From Methanosarcina sp. 2.H.T.1A.6 (GTDB lineage: Archaea; Halobacteriota; Methanosarcinia; Methanosarcinales; Methanosarcinaceae), in assembly GCF_000979455.1 (NCBI RefSeq), contig NZ_JJOY01000040.1, positions 1-64,000 of the forward strand: a DNA stretch of 64,000 bases, read 5' to 3'. The number at the start of each line of letters is the position of its first letter. Position 1 is the first letter of the stretch. Below are positions 53,254 to 62,088 of this stretch, one piece after another. The position numbers and the translations under genes were made by a program. The notes beneath the pieces are model-generated. The model saw only the letters and a program-made list of their open reading frames with translations. It did not search any database and was not told the DNA's origin.

Positions 53254-54630
53254 ATGACATTCAGAAAATCATTCGATTGCTACGAATTTTACGACAGGGC
53301 AAAAGTAGGGGAAAAGTGCACCCAGGACGACTGGGACCTTATGAAGATCCCCATGAAGACAATGGAGCTCAAGCAGAAGTATGGGCTTGACTTCAAAGGA
53401 GAGTTTGTCCCTACAGACAAAGACATGATGGGAAAACTCTTCCAGGCAGGATTTGAGATGCTGCTTGAGTGTGGTATTTACTGTACAGACACCCACAGGA
53501 TCGTAAAGTACACTGAAGACGAAATCTGGGACGCAATCAACAACGTCCAGAAGGAATTCACCCTCGGAACCGGCAGGGACGCAGTCCGTGTCTCCAAGAG
53601 AAGTGTCGGTGACAAGAAGAAGCCGATCATCCAGGGTGGTCCTACCGGGTCCCCGATCTCCGAAGAAGTCTTCATGCCTGTCCACATGAGCTATGCCCTG
53701 GAAAAGGAAGTAGACACCATTGTAGACGGTGTTATGACCTCGGTCCGCGGAAAGTCCCCTATACCCGGCAGCCCCTATGAAGTCCTGGCAGCAAAGACCG
53801 AAACCAGGCTCATCAAACAGGCAGCAGCAATGGCCGGCAGGCCCGGAATGGGCATATAGGGCCCAGAGACTTCCCTGTCCGCTCAGGGAAATATTGCATC
53901 TGACTGCTATGGCGGCCAGATTGCCTCAGACAGCCACGAAGTCTCCCAGCTCAACGAACTCAAGATAGACCTCGATGCAATCGCAGTTATCGCCCACTAC
54001 AAAGGCAACAGCGACATCATCATGGACGAACAGATGCCCATTTTCGGAGGGTACGCAGGCGGCATCGAAGAGACCACCATCGTGGACATTGCAACTCACC
54101 TCAATGCTATCGTCATGAGCAGCGCAAGCTGGCACCTTGACGGTCCTGTCCACATCCGCTGGGGATCCACCAACACAAGGGAAACCCTCACAATCGCAGG
54201 TTGGGCATGCGCAACCATCTCCGAGTTCACAGACATCCTCTCCGGGAACCAGTACTACCCCTGCGCAGGACCATGTACCGAGATGTGCCTCCTCGAAGCC
54301 TCTGCTCAGTCCATGACTGACACCGCATCTGGCCGCGAAATTCTCTCGGGTGTCGCAGCCGCAAAGGGTGTCGTAACCGACAAGACCACAGGTATGGAAG
54401 CCAGGATGATGGGAGAAGTAGCAAGGGCAACCGCGGGAATGGAAATCTCCGAGGTCAACAAGATCGTCAGCAAACTCGTGCCCCTCTACGAGAAGAACTA
54501 CGCAAGCGCCCCGGCAGGAAAGACCTTCCAGGAATGCTACGACGTAAAGACCATTACTCCAACAGAAGAATACGTCCAGGTATACAACTCTGCAAGAAAG
54601 CAGCTTGAAGACCTCGGGCTTGTATTCTAA
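53254..54630 (+). CDS. mtmB: monomethylamine methyltransferase with pyrrolysine at residue 202
   Basis: Catalyses methyl transfer from monomethylamine to the MtmC corrinoid. The frame spans 459 codons and is interrupted by one TAG (53857-53859, codon 202), flanked by RPGMGI and GPETSLSAQGNI, the known pyrrolysine site; the rest continues in frame to TAA 54630. Hence a simple gene finder would split it into 201- and roughly 256-residue parts. The two halves match the TIM-barrel MtmB from residue 2 (TFRKSFDCYEFYDRAKVGEK) to the end (KQLEDLGLVF). GAGGAGG precedes ATG. A stem-loop follows the TAG by 11 bases and a strong terminator follows the stop. Confidence 0.98.
53871..53890 (+). promoter_or_regulatory. 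PYLIS-type stem-loop after the mtmB amber codon
   Basis: TTCCCTG (53871-53877) pairs with CAGGGAA (53884-53890) around a six-base loop, 11 bases after the in-frame TAG. A stem at this place in mtmB has been named PYLIS; reported effects on read-through in archaea are modest. Confidence 0.65.
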
Positions 54631-54659
54631 GTCTGAATTTTATTTCAAAGATCCAGAAA

Positions 54660-54691
54660 GCCAGCGAGTTTCTCGCTGGCTAATTTTTTTT
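54660..54691 (+). terminator. mtmB terminator
   Basis: GCCAGCGAG-TTT-CTCGCTGGC (54660-54680) followed by eight T. A nine-pair stem and T run; some transcripts may read through into the permease genes. Confidence 0.85.
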
Positions 54692-54801
54692 AACAATTCA
54701 GGCGAAACCCTTATAAAGATACACTACTAATTATATGGCAAAATTTTCATGAATAGGTGACCGAATGCAAAAAATCCGTGTATAAAAAAACATAGGGGGA
54801 T

Positions 54802-54912
54802 ATGAAAATGGATATGTGGACTGTTATAAATGGACTGATATATCTCCTGGCTTTTGGATTGATGGGCTGGGTTTTGCTGGACGCCAGCAAGATTTCGAAA
54901 AAAAGGGGCTGA
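54802..54912 (+). CDS. 36-residue membrane protein before the permease
   Basis: A tiny protein, MKMDMWTVINGLIYLLAFGL continuing to a basic end (SKISKKRG). It has one transmembrane helix. AGGGGGA is seven bases before the ATG, and it ends six bases before the permease start, so translation is probably coupled. It recalls the very small accessory proteins found beside some symporter genes, but the assignment is by size and place only. An ATG at 54808 is an alternative start. Confidence 0.65.
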   Translation: MKMDMWTVINGLIYLLAFGLMGWVLLDASKISKKRG

Positions 54913-54918
54913 AACAAC

Positions 54919-56322
54919 ATGTCTGAAAACCATGAATCCGGCAGCTTAGTCAAGACTTTGCGGCCTTTCCATGTATGGGCCCTCGGAGTCGGGATCGTGC
55001 TGGTCGGGGAATACATGGGCTGGAACTTCACCGTCGCAAAAGGAGGAGTTCTGGGATCCCTGCTTGCCATGCTGGTTGCAGGAACCATGTATGTTATGAT
55101 TTCCCTCTGTGCCAGTGAACTAGGATCTGCAACCAAGCTTGCAGGAGGACCTTATGATTGGGCAAGGCTCTTTGTAGGACCCGGGGCAGCCGCCAGTGTG
55201 GGCCTTGCGGTGTACATGGAATACATCGCCCTTGAGGCGGCAGACGCCATTGTAGTCGCATTCATCGCACAGAGCATCTTCCCGGAGTTGCAGGTTTTCC
55301 CTGTAACACTGCTTGTTATTGCACTTTTGACCTTCATCAATTACCGGGGCGTCGTTGCAGCTCTAACCCTTAACTTCTTCCTGACCATGATCGCTTTCAT
55401 TGCAATAGTGATCTTCTTCTTTGCAACCGCTTTTGGTGCAGTAGACATCCACCCCGAATACCTTTTCCAGGGGGCTTTGCCAAACGGCATGATAGGCCTC
55501 TTTGCAGCTCTGCAATTCGGGCCGTGGTTCTACCTGGGTATAGAAGGAGCGGCGATGTGTGCCGAAGAGTGCAAGCACCCCTCAAGGGCAGTGCCTCTGG
55601 GACAACAGGCCGGAATGATCACCCTGCTCATAGGAGCAGCAATGACTCTCTACCTCTGTTCAGTGCTGATTCCTACGGATATGCTGGGCGTTTCCGTGTA
55701 TCCGCTCTTTGAAGCAGCCCAGAACAGTGGTGTGTTTCTCTTCATTGCTGCCCTGGGACTTGGGACATTCCTGACATGTATTGCCAGTGCCAACGGCTGC
55801 GTTTGTGACTCATCACGCTCCTGGTTTGCACTTTCCAGGGACCACTATGTATCTTCCTGGTTCTCGGCAGTACACCCAAGGTACAACACTCCTTACAGGG
55901 CTGTGATCTTCACAATGCCTGTTGCAATCGGATTTGCCTTTAGCGGATTCCTGGACCAGGTTATTACCTTCTCCATTATCTCGGGACTGCTCTGTTATGT
56001 CCTGATCCCATTCTCCCTGATCCGCTTCAGGAACCTCTTCCCGGAAACAACAAGCAAAGTGCGCCCCTTTGTAGGTCCTCTGCAGCCCTTCATCGCCTAC
56101 TTTGCAATCGCAATCGCAATCACGATCCTTTCAACCCTCTTCTGGGGCTACAAGTATAACCTGATCTTCGGGTTTGTGTTCTACGGCATTGCTTACTTCT
56201 ACTTCAGCCACAAACACAAGACTTCCACGGCAGAAAACAACTGGGCTGAAATGGGATGGCCCGCACCTAAAGGATCGGAAATTGCGAGGACAGGAAAGGA
56301 GGTGATGGGTGTTGACGAATAA
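54919..56322 (+). CDS. mtmP: APC-family permease, probable methylamine transporter
   Basis: A 467-residue membrane protein with about twelve helices of the amino acid-polyamine-organocation superfamily. HVWALGVGIVLVGEYMGWNF in helix 1 corresponds to the substrate-binding GxGxx(I/V)G region, and FGPWFYLGIEGAAMCAEECK is the helix-6 to loop segment with the conserved E-x-x-x-x-x-x-E. It follows mtmC-mtmB and a 36-residue protein, and overlaps the next small gene by 14 bases. Import of monomethylamine is inferred from context and from the same arrangement in other Methanosarcina. Confidence 0.88.
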   Translation: MSENHESGSLVKTLRPFHVWALGVGIVLVGEYMGWNFTVAKGGVLGSLLAMLVAGTMYVMISLCASELGSATKLAGGPYDWARLFVGPGAAASVGLAVYMEYIALEAADAIVVAFIAQSIFPELQVFPVTLLVIALLTFINYRGVVAALTLNFFLTMIAFIAIVIFFFATAFGAVDIHPEYLFQGALPNGMIGLFAALQFGPWFYLGIEGAAMCAEECKHPSRAVPLGQQAGMITLLIGAAMTLYLCSVLIPTDMLGVSVYPLFEAAQNSGVFLFIAALGLGTFLTCIASANGCVCDSSRSWFALSRDHYVSSWFSAVHPRYNTPYRAVIFTMPVAIGFAFSGFLDQVITFSIISGLLCYVLIPFSLIRFRNLFPETTSKVRPFVGPLQPFIAYFAIAIAITILSTLFWGYKYNLIFGFVFYGIAYFYFSHKHKTSTAENNWAEMGWPAPKGSEIARTGKEVMGVDE

Positions 56323-56578
56323 CCCGGCAATGGAAAGCAAATACCACAGCAAACTGAACGGAGACACCGCCCTTATCATGGGAATGCTTGCCCTGCTGAT
56401 AGGGGTGGAAGGATTTGTCCTTTACAGGATCCTTTCCGAAACCTGGGAGATTGCTGGAAACTTTTTCTATCTCTATGTGATCTTCGTAGGTCTGGTGGTT
56501 GTAATCGAGGCAATCGGCTGTCTGAGTGTGCGTAAATCGATAAAGAACCACATGTTCGAGTTCAGGTACTACGATTGA
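56309..56578 (+). CDS. 89-residue membrane protein downstream of mtmP
   Basis: Two predicted helices (about 22-42 and 50-69), an N-terminal polar segment (NPAMESKYHSKLNGD) and a C-terminal basic tail (SIKNHMFEFRYYD). GTG 56309 follows GGAGGTGAT, a perfect ribosome site inside the mtmP end; a TTG at 56312 is also possible. Overlap with mtmP by 14 bases shows translational coupling. I recognise no family; it may be a subunit of the transporter. Confidence 0.7.
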   Translation: MLTNNPAMESKYHSKLNGDTALIMGMLALLIGVEGFVLYRILSETWEIAGNFFYLYVIFVGLVVVIEAIGCLSVRKSIKNHMFEFRYYD

Positions 56579-56591
56579 GGAGGCAGAAAAA

Positions 56592-56828
56592 ATGGCAGAA
56601 AAAAGCTTAGTTGCAGAGGTTTTTGACATCGTATTTATCTTTGTCCTGGCCTTCGCCTGCGTAGTTGTCCCCACGGTACTCCAGGGAGCAGTACTTGTTT
56701 CCTGGGGAGAAGGCGGTGCAGGGATAGGCTTTGTCTGGGACCCTGTAGGTTTCTTCAGTTTCTTGCTGGTAATAATTGCTTTCTTTGTTGTGATTCTCTA
56801 TCACTCGGTAAAGCATTACAGGTACTGA
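56592..56828 (+). CDS. 78-residue membrane protein downstream of mtmP
   Basis: Two helices (about 9-32 and 50-70) around a glycine-rich loop (VSWGEGGAGIGFVWDPVG) and a histidine-rich end (YHSVKHYRY). It lies 13 bases after the preceding small gene, with GAGGAGGC as the ribosome site. The resulting set of permease plus three tiny membrane proteins appears to be one unit. No family recognised. A hairpin follows the stop. Confidence 0.7.
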   Translation: MAEKSLVAEVFDIVFIFVLAFACVVVPTVLQGAVLVSWGEGGAGIGFVWDPVGFFSFLLVIIAFFVVILYHSVKHYRY

Positions 56829-56876
56829 AAGGGACTGAAAATACTAAAAGAGATTGCAAAAAAAATTTAATAAGAA

Positions 56877-56919
56877 GTCTGCCTGAAAAATGAAGTAAGG
56901 CAGACAATACTTTTTAAAA
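56877..56919 (+). terminator. mtmP operon terminator
   Basis: GTCTGCCT (56877-56884) pairs with AGGCAGAC (56898-56905), then AATACTTTTTA. A good stem but a short T run. Confidence 0.6.
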
Positions 56920-57426
56920 TCAGGCAGAATATTTCGTTTTTTAATGCAACTATAATTCAATTCTGCCGCATGAGTATGATCTCCCTGAAAAGAGGGGTTA
57001 TTCAGGGAGAAATGGAGGGATTTTTGTGGATTTTTACCAGAAGACCCGAATCCGACTTCTGCTCGAGGGAGTACCGGCTCAGAACCCTCTATAGAGAGTA
57101 CAGGCACACCATGCAGATGTATCCTGAATCTCAGGTCTGTACCTCATTTAGAAAGTATACTCGAACCCCTAAACTCCTGAGAAGCATGGGCTTCTGGCCC
57201 ATTTACAATAAAAGATTTAAACTTATCCTATATATAATTTGCTGATCCGATTTCAATTAAAGGAATATAATATATATAGTTTGGCATTTTATGGAAACAT
57301 GCGACAGAATCATTTATATATTAAATAGGGGAGATGATTAAATGGAGGGAAAGTTATAAAAGGGCATGTATCACATCTGAAACAAATTCAAAGAAGATAG
57401 GAAAAAAGGTTTGATTATAAAATAAA
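56920..57426. other. gene-free spacer
   Basis: Open frames here (such as 56970-57245) are Arg-rich with no ribosome site and no family resemblance, so I do not call a gene. AT-rich TATATATAG tracts occur at 57225-57290. The minus-strand clamp-loader gene ends at 57427. Confidence 0.4.
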
Positions 57427-58452
57427 TCAGGAGAATGTAGAAATTAGTTTTTCGAGCTGGATTCTCTCGCTGGTAGCGCCTGTAAGTCTGGCATCGGTTT
57501 CTGAGATTTTAACAATAAGGCGAGCAATATCCGCATCGTTTTCTCCTGAGTCTATAAGAGCTTCGGTAAGCCCTTCAAGGATATCGGTCCCCGAGAGACC
57601 TTTTTCAATAATTAGTTCATCTATGAGCTGACGCCCTCTGGAGAAGTCCCCTGCAAGAGCCGCATCAAACAGTTCATCTACAGTTTCATCCCTACCTTTC
57701 ATGGTAGCTTCATACACGATTTCTCCCGTAATTTCAGCACCTTCTACCCCCAGAGCAGCAAGCTGGAGAATCTGGACAGCTCTTGCAACGTTCCCTTTAG
57801 CTAGATAAAGAATCGCGTCAAGTGCACCGCCGGAAAGTTTCAGCTTTTCAGCAAGGGTGATTTTCTCAAGATGAGTTTTCAGGAGAAAATCCGGCACATA
57901 TGAAAAAAAGACCTGGAGACCCCTTGACCGGAGGGGAGAAATGAGTTTTGAAGGTTTTGTAGTGGAAAGAATAAACCTGCAGGTTGCACTGTACTTTTCC
58001 ATGATCCGCCTGAGAGCGTGCTGTGCATCTGAGCTCAGGGATTCTGCATTATCGACATAGATTATCTTGTAATCAGCATCAATAGAAGCCATTCCGGCAT
58101 ATTCATTAATAATTTCCTTAAAAATATCTATTACGCTTTTGTAGATTTTTTTCGGATCATCTGTACCCAGAATACGGACAAAACGTTTGTCCCGTACGAG
58201 ATAACGTTTTCCCTGATCGAAAAAGTCCGAGGCATTGAAATATACAAAGTTGTTTTTCCAGGTATCTCCATAGAGCTGTCTGGCAAGGGCAAGAGAAGCC
58301 GTTGTCTTCCCTGAGTTTTCAGGGCCGTAAAAAATAAGGTGGGGCAGGGTCCCTGACTGTGCCAGTTCGGAAAGCGTTCTTACAGCATGTTCGTTTCCGA
58401 GCAGTCCTTCAAGGGCATCTGCCCTGTATTTTAGAGTCCAGAGATCCTGCAT
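57427..58452 (-). CDS. replication factor C small subunit 2-like protein
   Basis: AAA+ clamp-loader subunit (341 residues) that helps load PCNA. The P-loop is GPENSGKTT (residues 43-51), less canonical than GPPGTGKTT. Walker B reads IIYVDNAESLSSDAQHALRR, so the DEAD motif is DNAE, and the SRC motif is LRSRGLQ, with the arginine finger kept but Cys replaced. These changes fit the second RFC small-subunit type reported in Methanosarcina and haloarchaea rather than the main one. The product probably works in a mixed complex. Located beside secD with 66 bases between. Confidence 0.87.
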   Translation of the reverse strand: MQDLWTLKYRADALEGLLGNEHAVRTLSELAQSGTLPHLIFYGPENSGKTTASLALARQLYGDTWKNNFVYFNASDFFDQGKRYLVRDKRFVRILGTDDPKKIYKSVIDIFKEIINEYAGMASIDADYKIIYVDNAESLSSDAQHALRRIMEKYSATCRFILSTTKPSKLISPLRSRGLQVFFSYVPDFLLKTHLEKITLAEKLKLSGGALDAILYLAKGNVARAVQILQLAALGVEGAEITGEIVYEATMKGRDETVDELFDAALAGDFSRGRQLIDELIIEKGLSGTDILEGLTEALIDSGENDADIARLIVKISETDARLTGATSERIQLEKLISTFS

Positions 58453-58518
58453 TAATCCACCTTGCTTTTCAGTTTTTGAATACTCAGTTGTTCAGGGATT
58501 TTATCTTTTCCCAGGTAC

Positions 58519-60237
58519 TCACTCAGTTAAGCCTTCGCTTTCCGAGGTGCCGTTTCCATCTGCCTCAAGAAGTTCCTTGATAACCACACCGTAAACAGGT
58601 CTTGCAATAACCACACCAATGAAAACACCAATGATAGTGGTGATGGCAAATCCCTTCAGGGCTCCGAAGCCCATGACTACCAGAGGAGACATGGCAATGA
58701 TCGTTGTGGCGGCTGCTCCGAAAATGATTGCGAAGGCTTTTCCGATCCTGGAAAGGAAGACCTTTGTTGGTGGGAGTTTGCCTTCGTAAAGCACCTCGTC
58801 TGTGATAATCACAAGGTGGTCAATACCTGTCCCTATTGCGGCAATTATACCTGCAATTGCTGCAAGGTCAAGCTGCCAGCCAATGGCTGCTGCAACTCCA
58901 AGGATCATAATGACTTCACTAACGGAAGTCCCGACCATTGGCACCAGGATTTCAGGCCTCCTGTACCTGCGGAAAACAACTGCAGCAACTGCTATCAGGG
59001 ATAGCAACCCTGCTATGACTGCTTCGGTTTTGAACTGTTCTCCAAGGGATGCATCAACGTGCCCTGAACCTACAAGCACCACGTTTACAGGAAGAGCCCC
59101 TGCCCTGAGGTGAATCTGGAGCGCTTCGGCTTCAGTCTTGGCTGCCTCATCAGTGCCTGTGGAAGCCTCCCAAGAATATATAGGAGTTTCTTTCAGCCGG
59201 GATGCTGCAGAGTAACTGAGGGGAGCTCCGTATATCTTGTTTTCATCCAGATACATGTTCAGGTAGTGAGCCTCCGGATTTTCTGTAGCCCCGGTCTCAA
59301 TTGCAACTTTCTGGAGAGCCCTTGCTCCGTCTTCCTTCAGGGTAAACGGAGTGTGCCACTGATTATCGTGGTAAGTCGGAATCCCCACGCTTACAATGGA
59401 ATCTCCGTAAAGAACATGCTGGGTTTCATTTCCTGTAGTCTGTATGCGGATCTCAAATTTACCAGGCTTTTCAGCAATATCCTTTGCCTTTGCAAGGTCG
59501 ATGCCTGCAAAATCAATGAGGATATAGTCTTCTCCGACAGTCCTGACAGGAATGTCTTTCAAGCCAAGCGAGTTAAGTTTGTCATTCAGGATATCTCTGG
59601 TCAGGTCCCTTGTTTCGGTGCTGACTCCTTCTTTATATGTCGAGGTCCCGTCTTTATTCTTGAGGATTGTCCCTCCGACTTTATCCATAAGGGCTGAGAG
59701 CTCTTCTTCTGAAGCTTCAGTCCGGATTTCATAGACAATACCATCTTCGGTACTTATCGGAAGCACTTCTGCATCAAAAGCTTGTGAGAGGTAAGCCTGG
59801 ATGAGAGCTTCTTTACTGGTAGTGAGCGTTACCTGGGTCGTTTCCTGGTTCAGCCTATCAACGCTTACACTGCCAAGATTCAGAAGCTCAAGTTGTGTTG
59901 CACTAACCGGAACGGACGTTGTGAATTTGATGGATCTTTCGGATGAACTCACTCCACCGACGTCCAGATTGCTATCTGTGATCTTGATAGGAGCACCAAT
60001 GACAGGTTCTACCATTTGGCTGACTATCATTCCCGGATCTGCATCTACCTGGGCGAGAGCTCCCTGCAATTTGATCTGAAGCCAGGAACCACCTTCAAGG
60101 TCAAGCCCGTAGTTCAGGTTAGTGGTAACCCCTTCTTCAGAATTATAACCCGGGTGGATAACCACGATTGAGGCAAGTATGGCAAGTATGAAGATGATAA
60201 CTCTTACATTTTTAAAGAGGCTTTTTTTATCGCTCAT
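58519..60237 (-). CDS. secD: protein-export membrane protein SecD
   Basis: Proton-motive-force-driven partner of the Sec translocon, 572 residues. After the first helix comes the conserved NLGLDLxGG-like GLDLEGGSWLQIKLQG (D1), a large extracytoplasmic domain (about 70-370) and five more helices with the conserved AAIGTGIDHLVIITDEV (D4, in RND-type fold) and AIIFGAAATTIIAMSPLV. The C-terminal end is acidic. Its ATG overlaps the secF stop by four bases, so secF-secD are coupled and read in that order. Confidence 0.95.
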   Translation of the reverse strand: MSDKKSLFKNVRVIIFILAILASIVVIHPGYNSEEGVTTNLNYGLDLEGGSWLQIKLQGALAQVDADPGMIVSQMVEPVIGAPIKITDSNLDVGGVSSSERSIKFTTSVPVSATQLELLNLGSVSVDRLNQETTQVTLTTSKEALIQAYLSQAFDAEVLPISTEDGIVYEIRTEASEEELSALMDKVGGTILKNKDGTSTYKEGVSTETRDLTRDILNDKLNSLGLKDIPVRTVGEDYILIDFAGIDLAKAKDIAEKPGKFEIRIQTTGNETQHVLYGDSIVSVGIPTYHDNQWHTPFTLKEDGARALQKVAIETGATENPEAHYLNMYLDENKIYGAPLSYSAASRLKETPIYSWEASTGTDEAAKTEAEALQIHLRAGALPVNVVLVGSGHVDASLGEQFKTEAVIAGLLSLIAVAAVVFRRYRRPEILVPMVGTSVSEVIMILGVAAAIGWQLDLAAIAGIIAAIGTGIDHLVIITDEVLYEGKLPPTKVFLSRIGKAFAIIFGAAATTIIAMSPLVVMGFGALKGFAITTIIGVFIGVVIARPVYGVVIKELLEADGNGTSESEGLTE

Positions 60238-61139
60238 CTGTTATACCTCCCTCTGAATTCAGGTTTCGTCACATACCACCGCAGGACCCCGGTGTTGAGA
60301 AGCCAGGTGTTCATAATATCTGCAGCAAGCCCCACCATCAATACAATTGAGATTTGCGAAAGCAGAGTAATCTGTGTGAATGATGGAATTATCAGGTAAA
60401 GGTAAGTTGAAACCGCATACATAACCACAAGGGCTGCAAGGGTTGTTGTGGTCATGGTAATCCCTGTCTGCATCGCCCTTGAAACCTTTTCTTCCACCGT
60501 ACCCCTGCGCTTGAGTACCCTGTTTGTTAGCAAAATGTCACTGTCTACGGAATAACCGATGAGCATAAGCAGAGCTGCAACCGTTCCGAGGGAAAGGTCG
60601 ATCCCTGCAACCCGCATAAAAGCAGCGGCAATTATAATGTCCGAAAATGCAGAGAGCACCACTGCAAAAGAAGGTATAACACTCCGGAAGATAAGGAAAA
60701 CCACAATGGACATTCCTATAAAGGATATAATAATTGCCTGAAGAGCCTGAACCTGCAGTTCCTGGCCGTAAACGGGTCCTATCTGTTTGATTTCCACGTT
60801 AGAATAGCGGCCCATTACATCTTCTTCAAGCTTGCGCTGTTCTTCATTATCCATAACCCCGAACTGTATGATAACCCTGCTTCCGGCCTGCCGGGCATCC
60901 TTGAGGGGATAAGAAGAGTACATTTCTTCAAGCATAGCGGGGGAATCGGTTGTCTCTACCGAAATCTGGGTACCGCCCTGGAACTCCATTCCCAGGGTTA
61001 CCGGCGACCCGCTGCTTGCAAAGGAAACCAGCAGCACAACTAAAGAAACTGCAAGTACTGCAAGGGGGATTGCCAGCAACTGGCGATTATCGTGCTTTTT
61101 CACGAAATTATCTAAAAATTCGGTCAAACCTGTTGCCAT
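60234..61139 (-). CDS. secF: protein-export membrane protein SecF
   Basis: Six-helix partner of SecD, 301 residues. LGMEFQGGTQISVET after helix 1 is the SecF equivalent of the D1 motif, VVLSAFSDIIIAAAFM the domain after helix 3, and LLMLIGYSVDSDILLTNRVL the D4-like GYSVxDxxxxxxR signature. The C-terminal end has ADIMNTWLLNTGVLRW. The gene is the first of the secF-secD pair and starts 400 bases from the divergent dCMP deaminase. Start ATG 61139 is preceded by GGAGTATTTAATT. Confidence 0.95.
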   Translation of the reverse strand: MATGLTEFLDNFVKKHDNRQLLAIPLAVLAVSLVVLLVSFASSGSPVTLGMEFQGGTQISVETTDSPAMLEEMYSSYPLKDARQAGSRVIIQFGVMDNEEQRKLEEDVMGRYSNVEIKQIGPVYGQELQVQALQAIIISFIGMSIVVFLIFRSVIPSFAVVLSAFSDIIIAAAFMRVAGIDLSLGTVAALLMLIGYSVDSDILLTNRVLKRRGTVEEKVSRAMQTGITMTTTTLAALVVMYAVSTYLYLIIPSFTQITLLSQISIVLMVGLAADIMNTWLLNTGVLRWYVTKPEFRGRYNR

Positions 61140-61535
61140 AATTAAATACTCCGGATGAATGCATCTATTTTTTCGAACTTATCCGAGCTTATTTTATCCG
61201 GATCTATAATCCGGAAAACATTCAGAGTCATAACACGGAAGTGTCCAGATTTACATTCCAGAACCATCCAGAATTATCGTCCGGAACGTGCATGGTAACT
61301 TGAAATTATCAGCCCTTTTCGAACTATGGTTCCGGGAAGAAAGGTTTCACATTCCATATAGTGTAAATAAGTTGATCCGTTTTAGTTCTATATACTATAC
61401 ATTATATTAATTATTCCTCGAAAAACAATTATTTCTCTATATAGCGTTAATTCATTTCATTTAAAATTTATTGTCAAAAGTGGTACAAGTTCTAACGTTA
61501 CAACTATATATACCAGTTACTGTTCATTAAAAATA
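61140..61535. other. divergent promoter region of secFD and the deaminase
   Basis: A 396-base spacer with two AT-rich tracts (61360-61470 and 61495-61515). ACTATATATACC at 61502-61513 is a TATA box close to the deaminase ATG (61536). Near 61200-61290 there are CCGGA-rich quasi-repeats (GATCCGG, ATCCGG, TCCAGA). No gene is seen. Confidence 0.45.
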
Positions 61536-62015
61536 ATGACGAAAAGACCTTCCCTTGACGAATATTTCCTTGAAATCGCCTTCGTGGTAGGCAAACGAGC
61601 AACCTGCCTCCGCAACAATGTAGGGGCCGTAATTGTCCGGGATAAACGCATTCTTTCAACCGGATATAACGGAGCTCCAAGTGGTATGGAACACTGCCTT
61701 GAGACGGGATGTATCCGGGATCTAGAAAAGATTCCCTCAGGCACGCGGCATGAGAAGTGCCGGGCAGTGCACGCGGAGCAAAACGCCATTATCCAGTCCG
61801 CAATCCATGGGGTCAGCATTGCCGGAGCAACCATTTACTGTACGCACCAGCCCTGCATTCTGTGTGCAAAAATGATCATAAACTCAAACATCAAAAGGGT
61901 AGTATATTCAACACCTTATCCTGATACCGATTCCCTGGTTTTCTTCAGGAGCGCAGGGGTGGAAGTGGAACATATACCCTTTGAGCTGAAAAATGAGAAT
62001 GTAAACGGGGAATAA
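61536..62015 (+). CDS. dCMP deaminase-family protein
   Basis: Zinc-dependent cytidine/deoxycytidylate deaminase, 159 residues. The active site is HAEQNAI (His-Ala-Glu, about residues 77-83) and PCILCAKM (PCxxC, about 109-116), with the substrate segment [13 protein letters not shown] near 46-58, which is typical of dCMP deaminase (ComEB-like). It provides dUMP for thymidylate synthesis or acts in pyrimidine salvage. ATG 61536 is close to a TATA box, so the transcript may have a very short leader. It converges on cofE over a 9-bp repeat. Confidence 0.9.
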   Translation: MTKRPSLDEYFLEIAFVVGKRATCLRNNVGAVIVRDKRILSTGYNGAPSGMEHCLETGCIRDLEKIPSGTRHEKCRAVHAEQNAIIQSAIHGVSIAGATIYCTHQPCILCAKMIINSNIKRVVYSTPYPDTDSLVFFRSAGVEVEHIPFELKNENVNGE

Positions 62016-62052
62016 AACCGCAGTCCCGAAAACATTTTCATTCAGATCAGTT

Positions 62053-62088
62053 CATTCAATTCATTCAATTCATTCAATTCATTCAATT
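62053..62088. repeat. 9-bp tandem repeat, 4 copies
   Basis: Four perfect copies of CATTCAATT. The last copy overlaps the cofE stop codon (TCA on the plus strand at 62083-62085). Confidence 0.85.

Noticed and set aside
53257-53859. mtmB as two separate genes
   Set aside because: The downstream part continues the MtmB sequence in frame with no ribosome site; the organism encodes tRNA-Pyl and PylS.
56970-57245. 91-codon frame after the mtmP operon
   Set aside because: No ribosome site, Arg/Tyr-rich composition, no family resemblance; it overlaps AT-rich promoter-like sequence.
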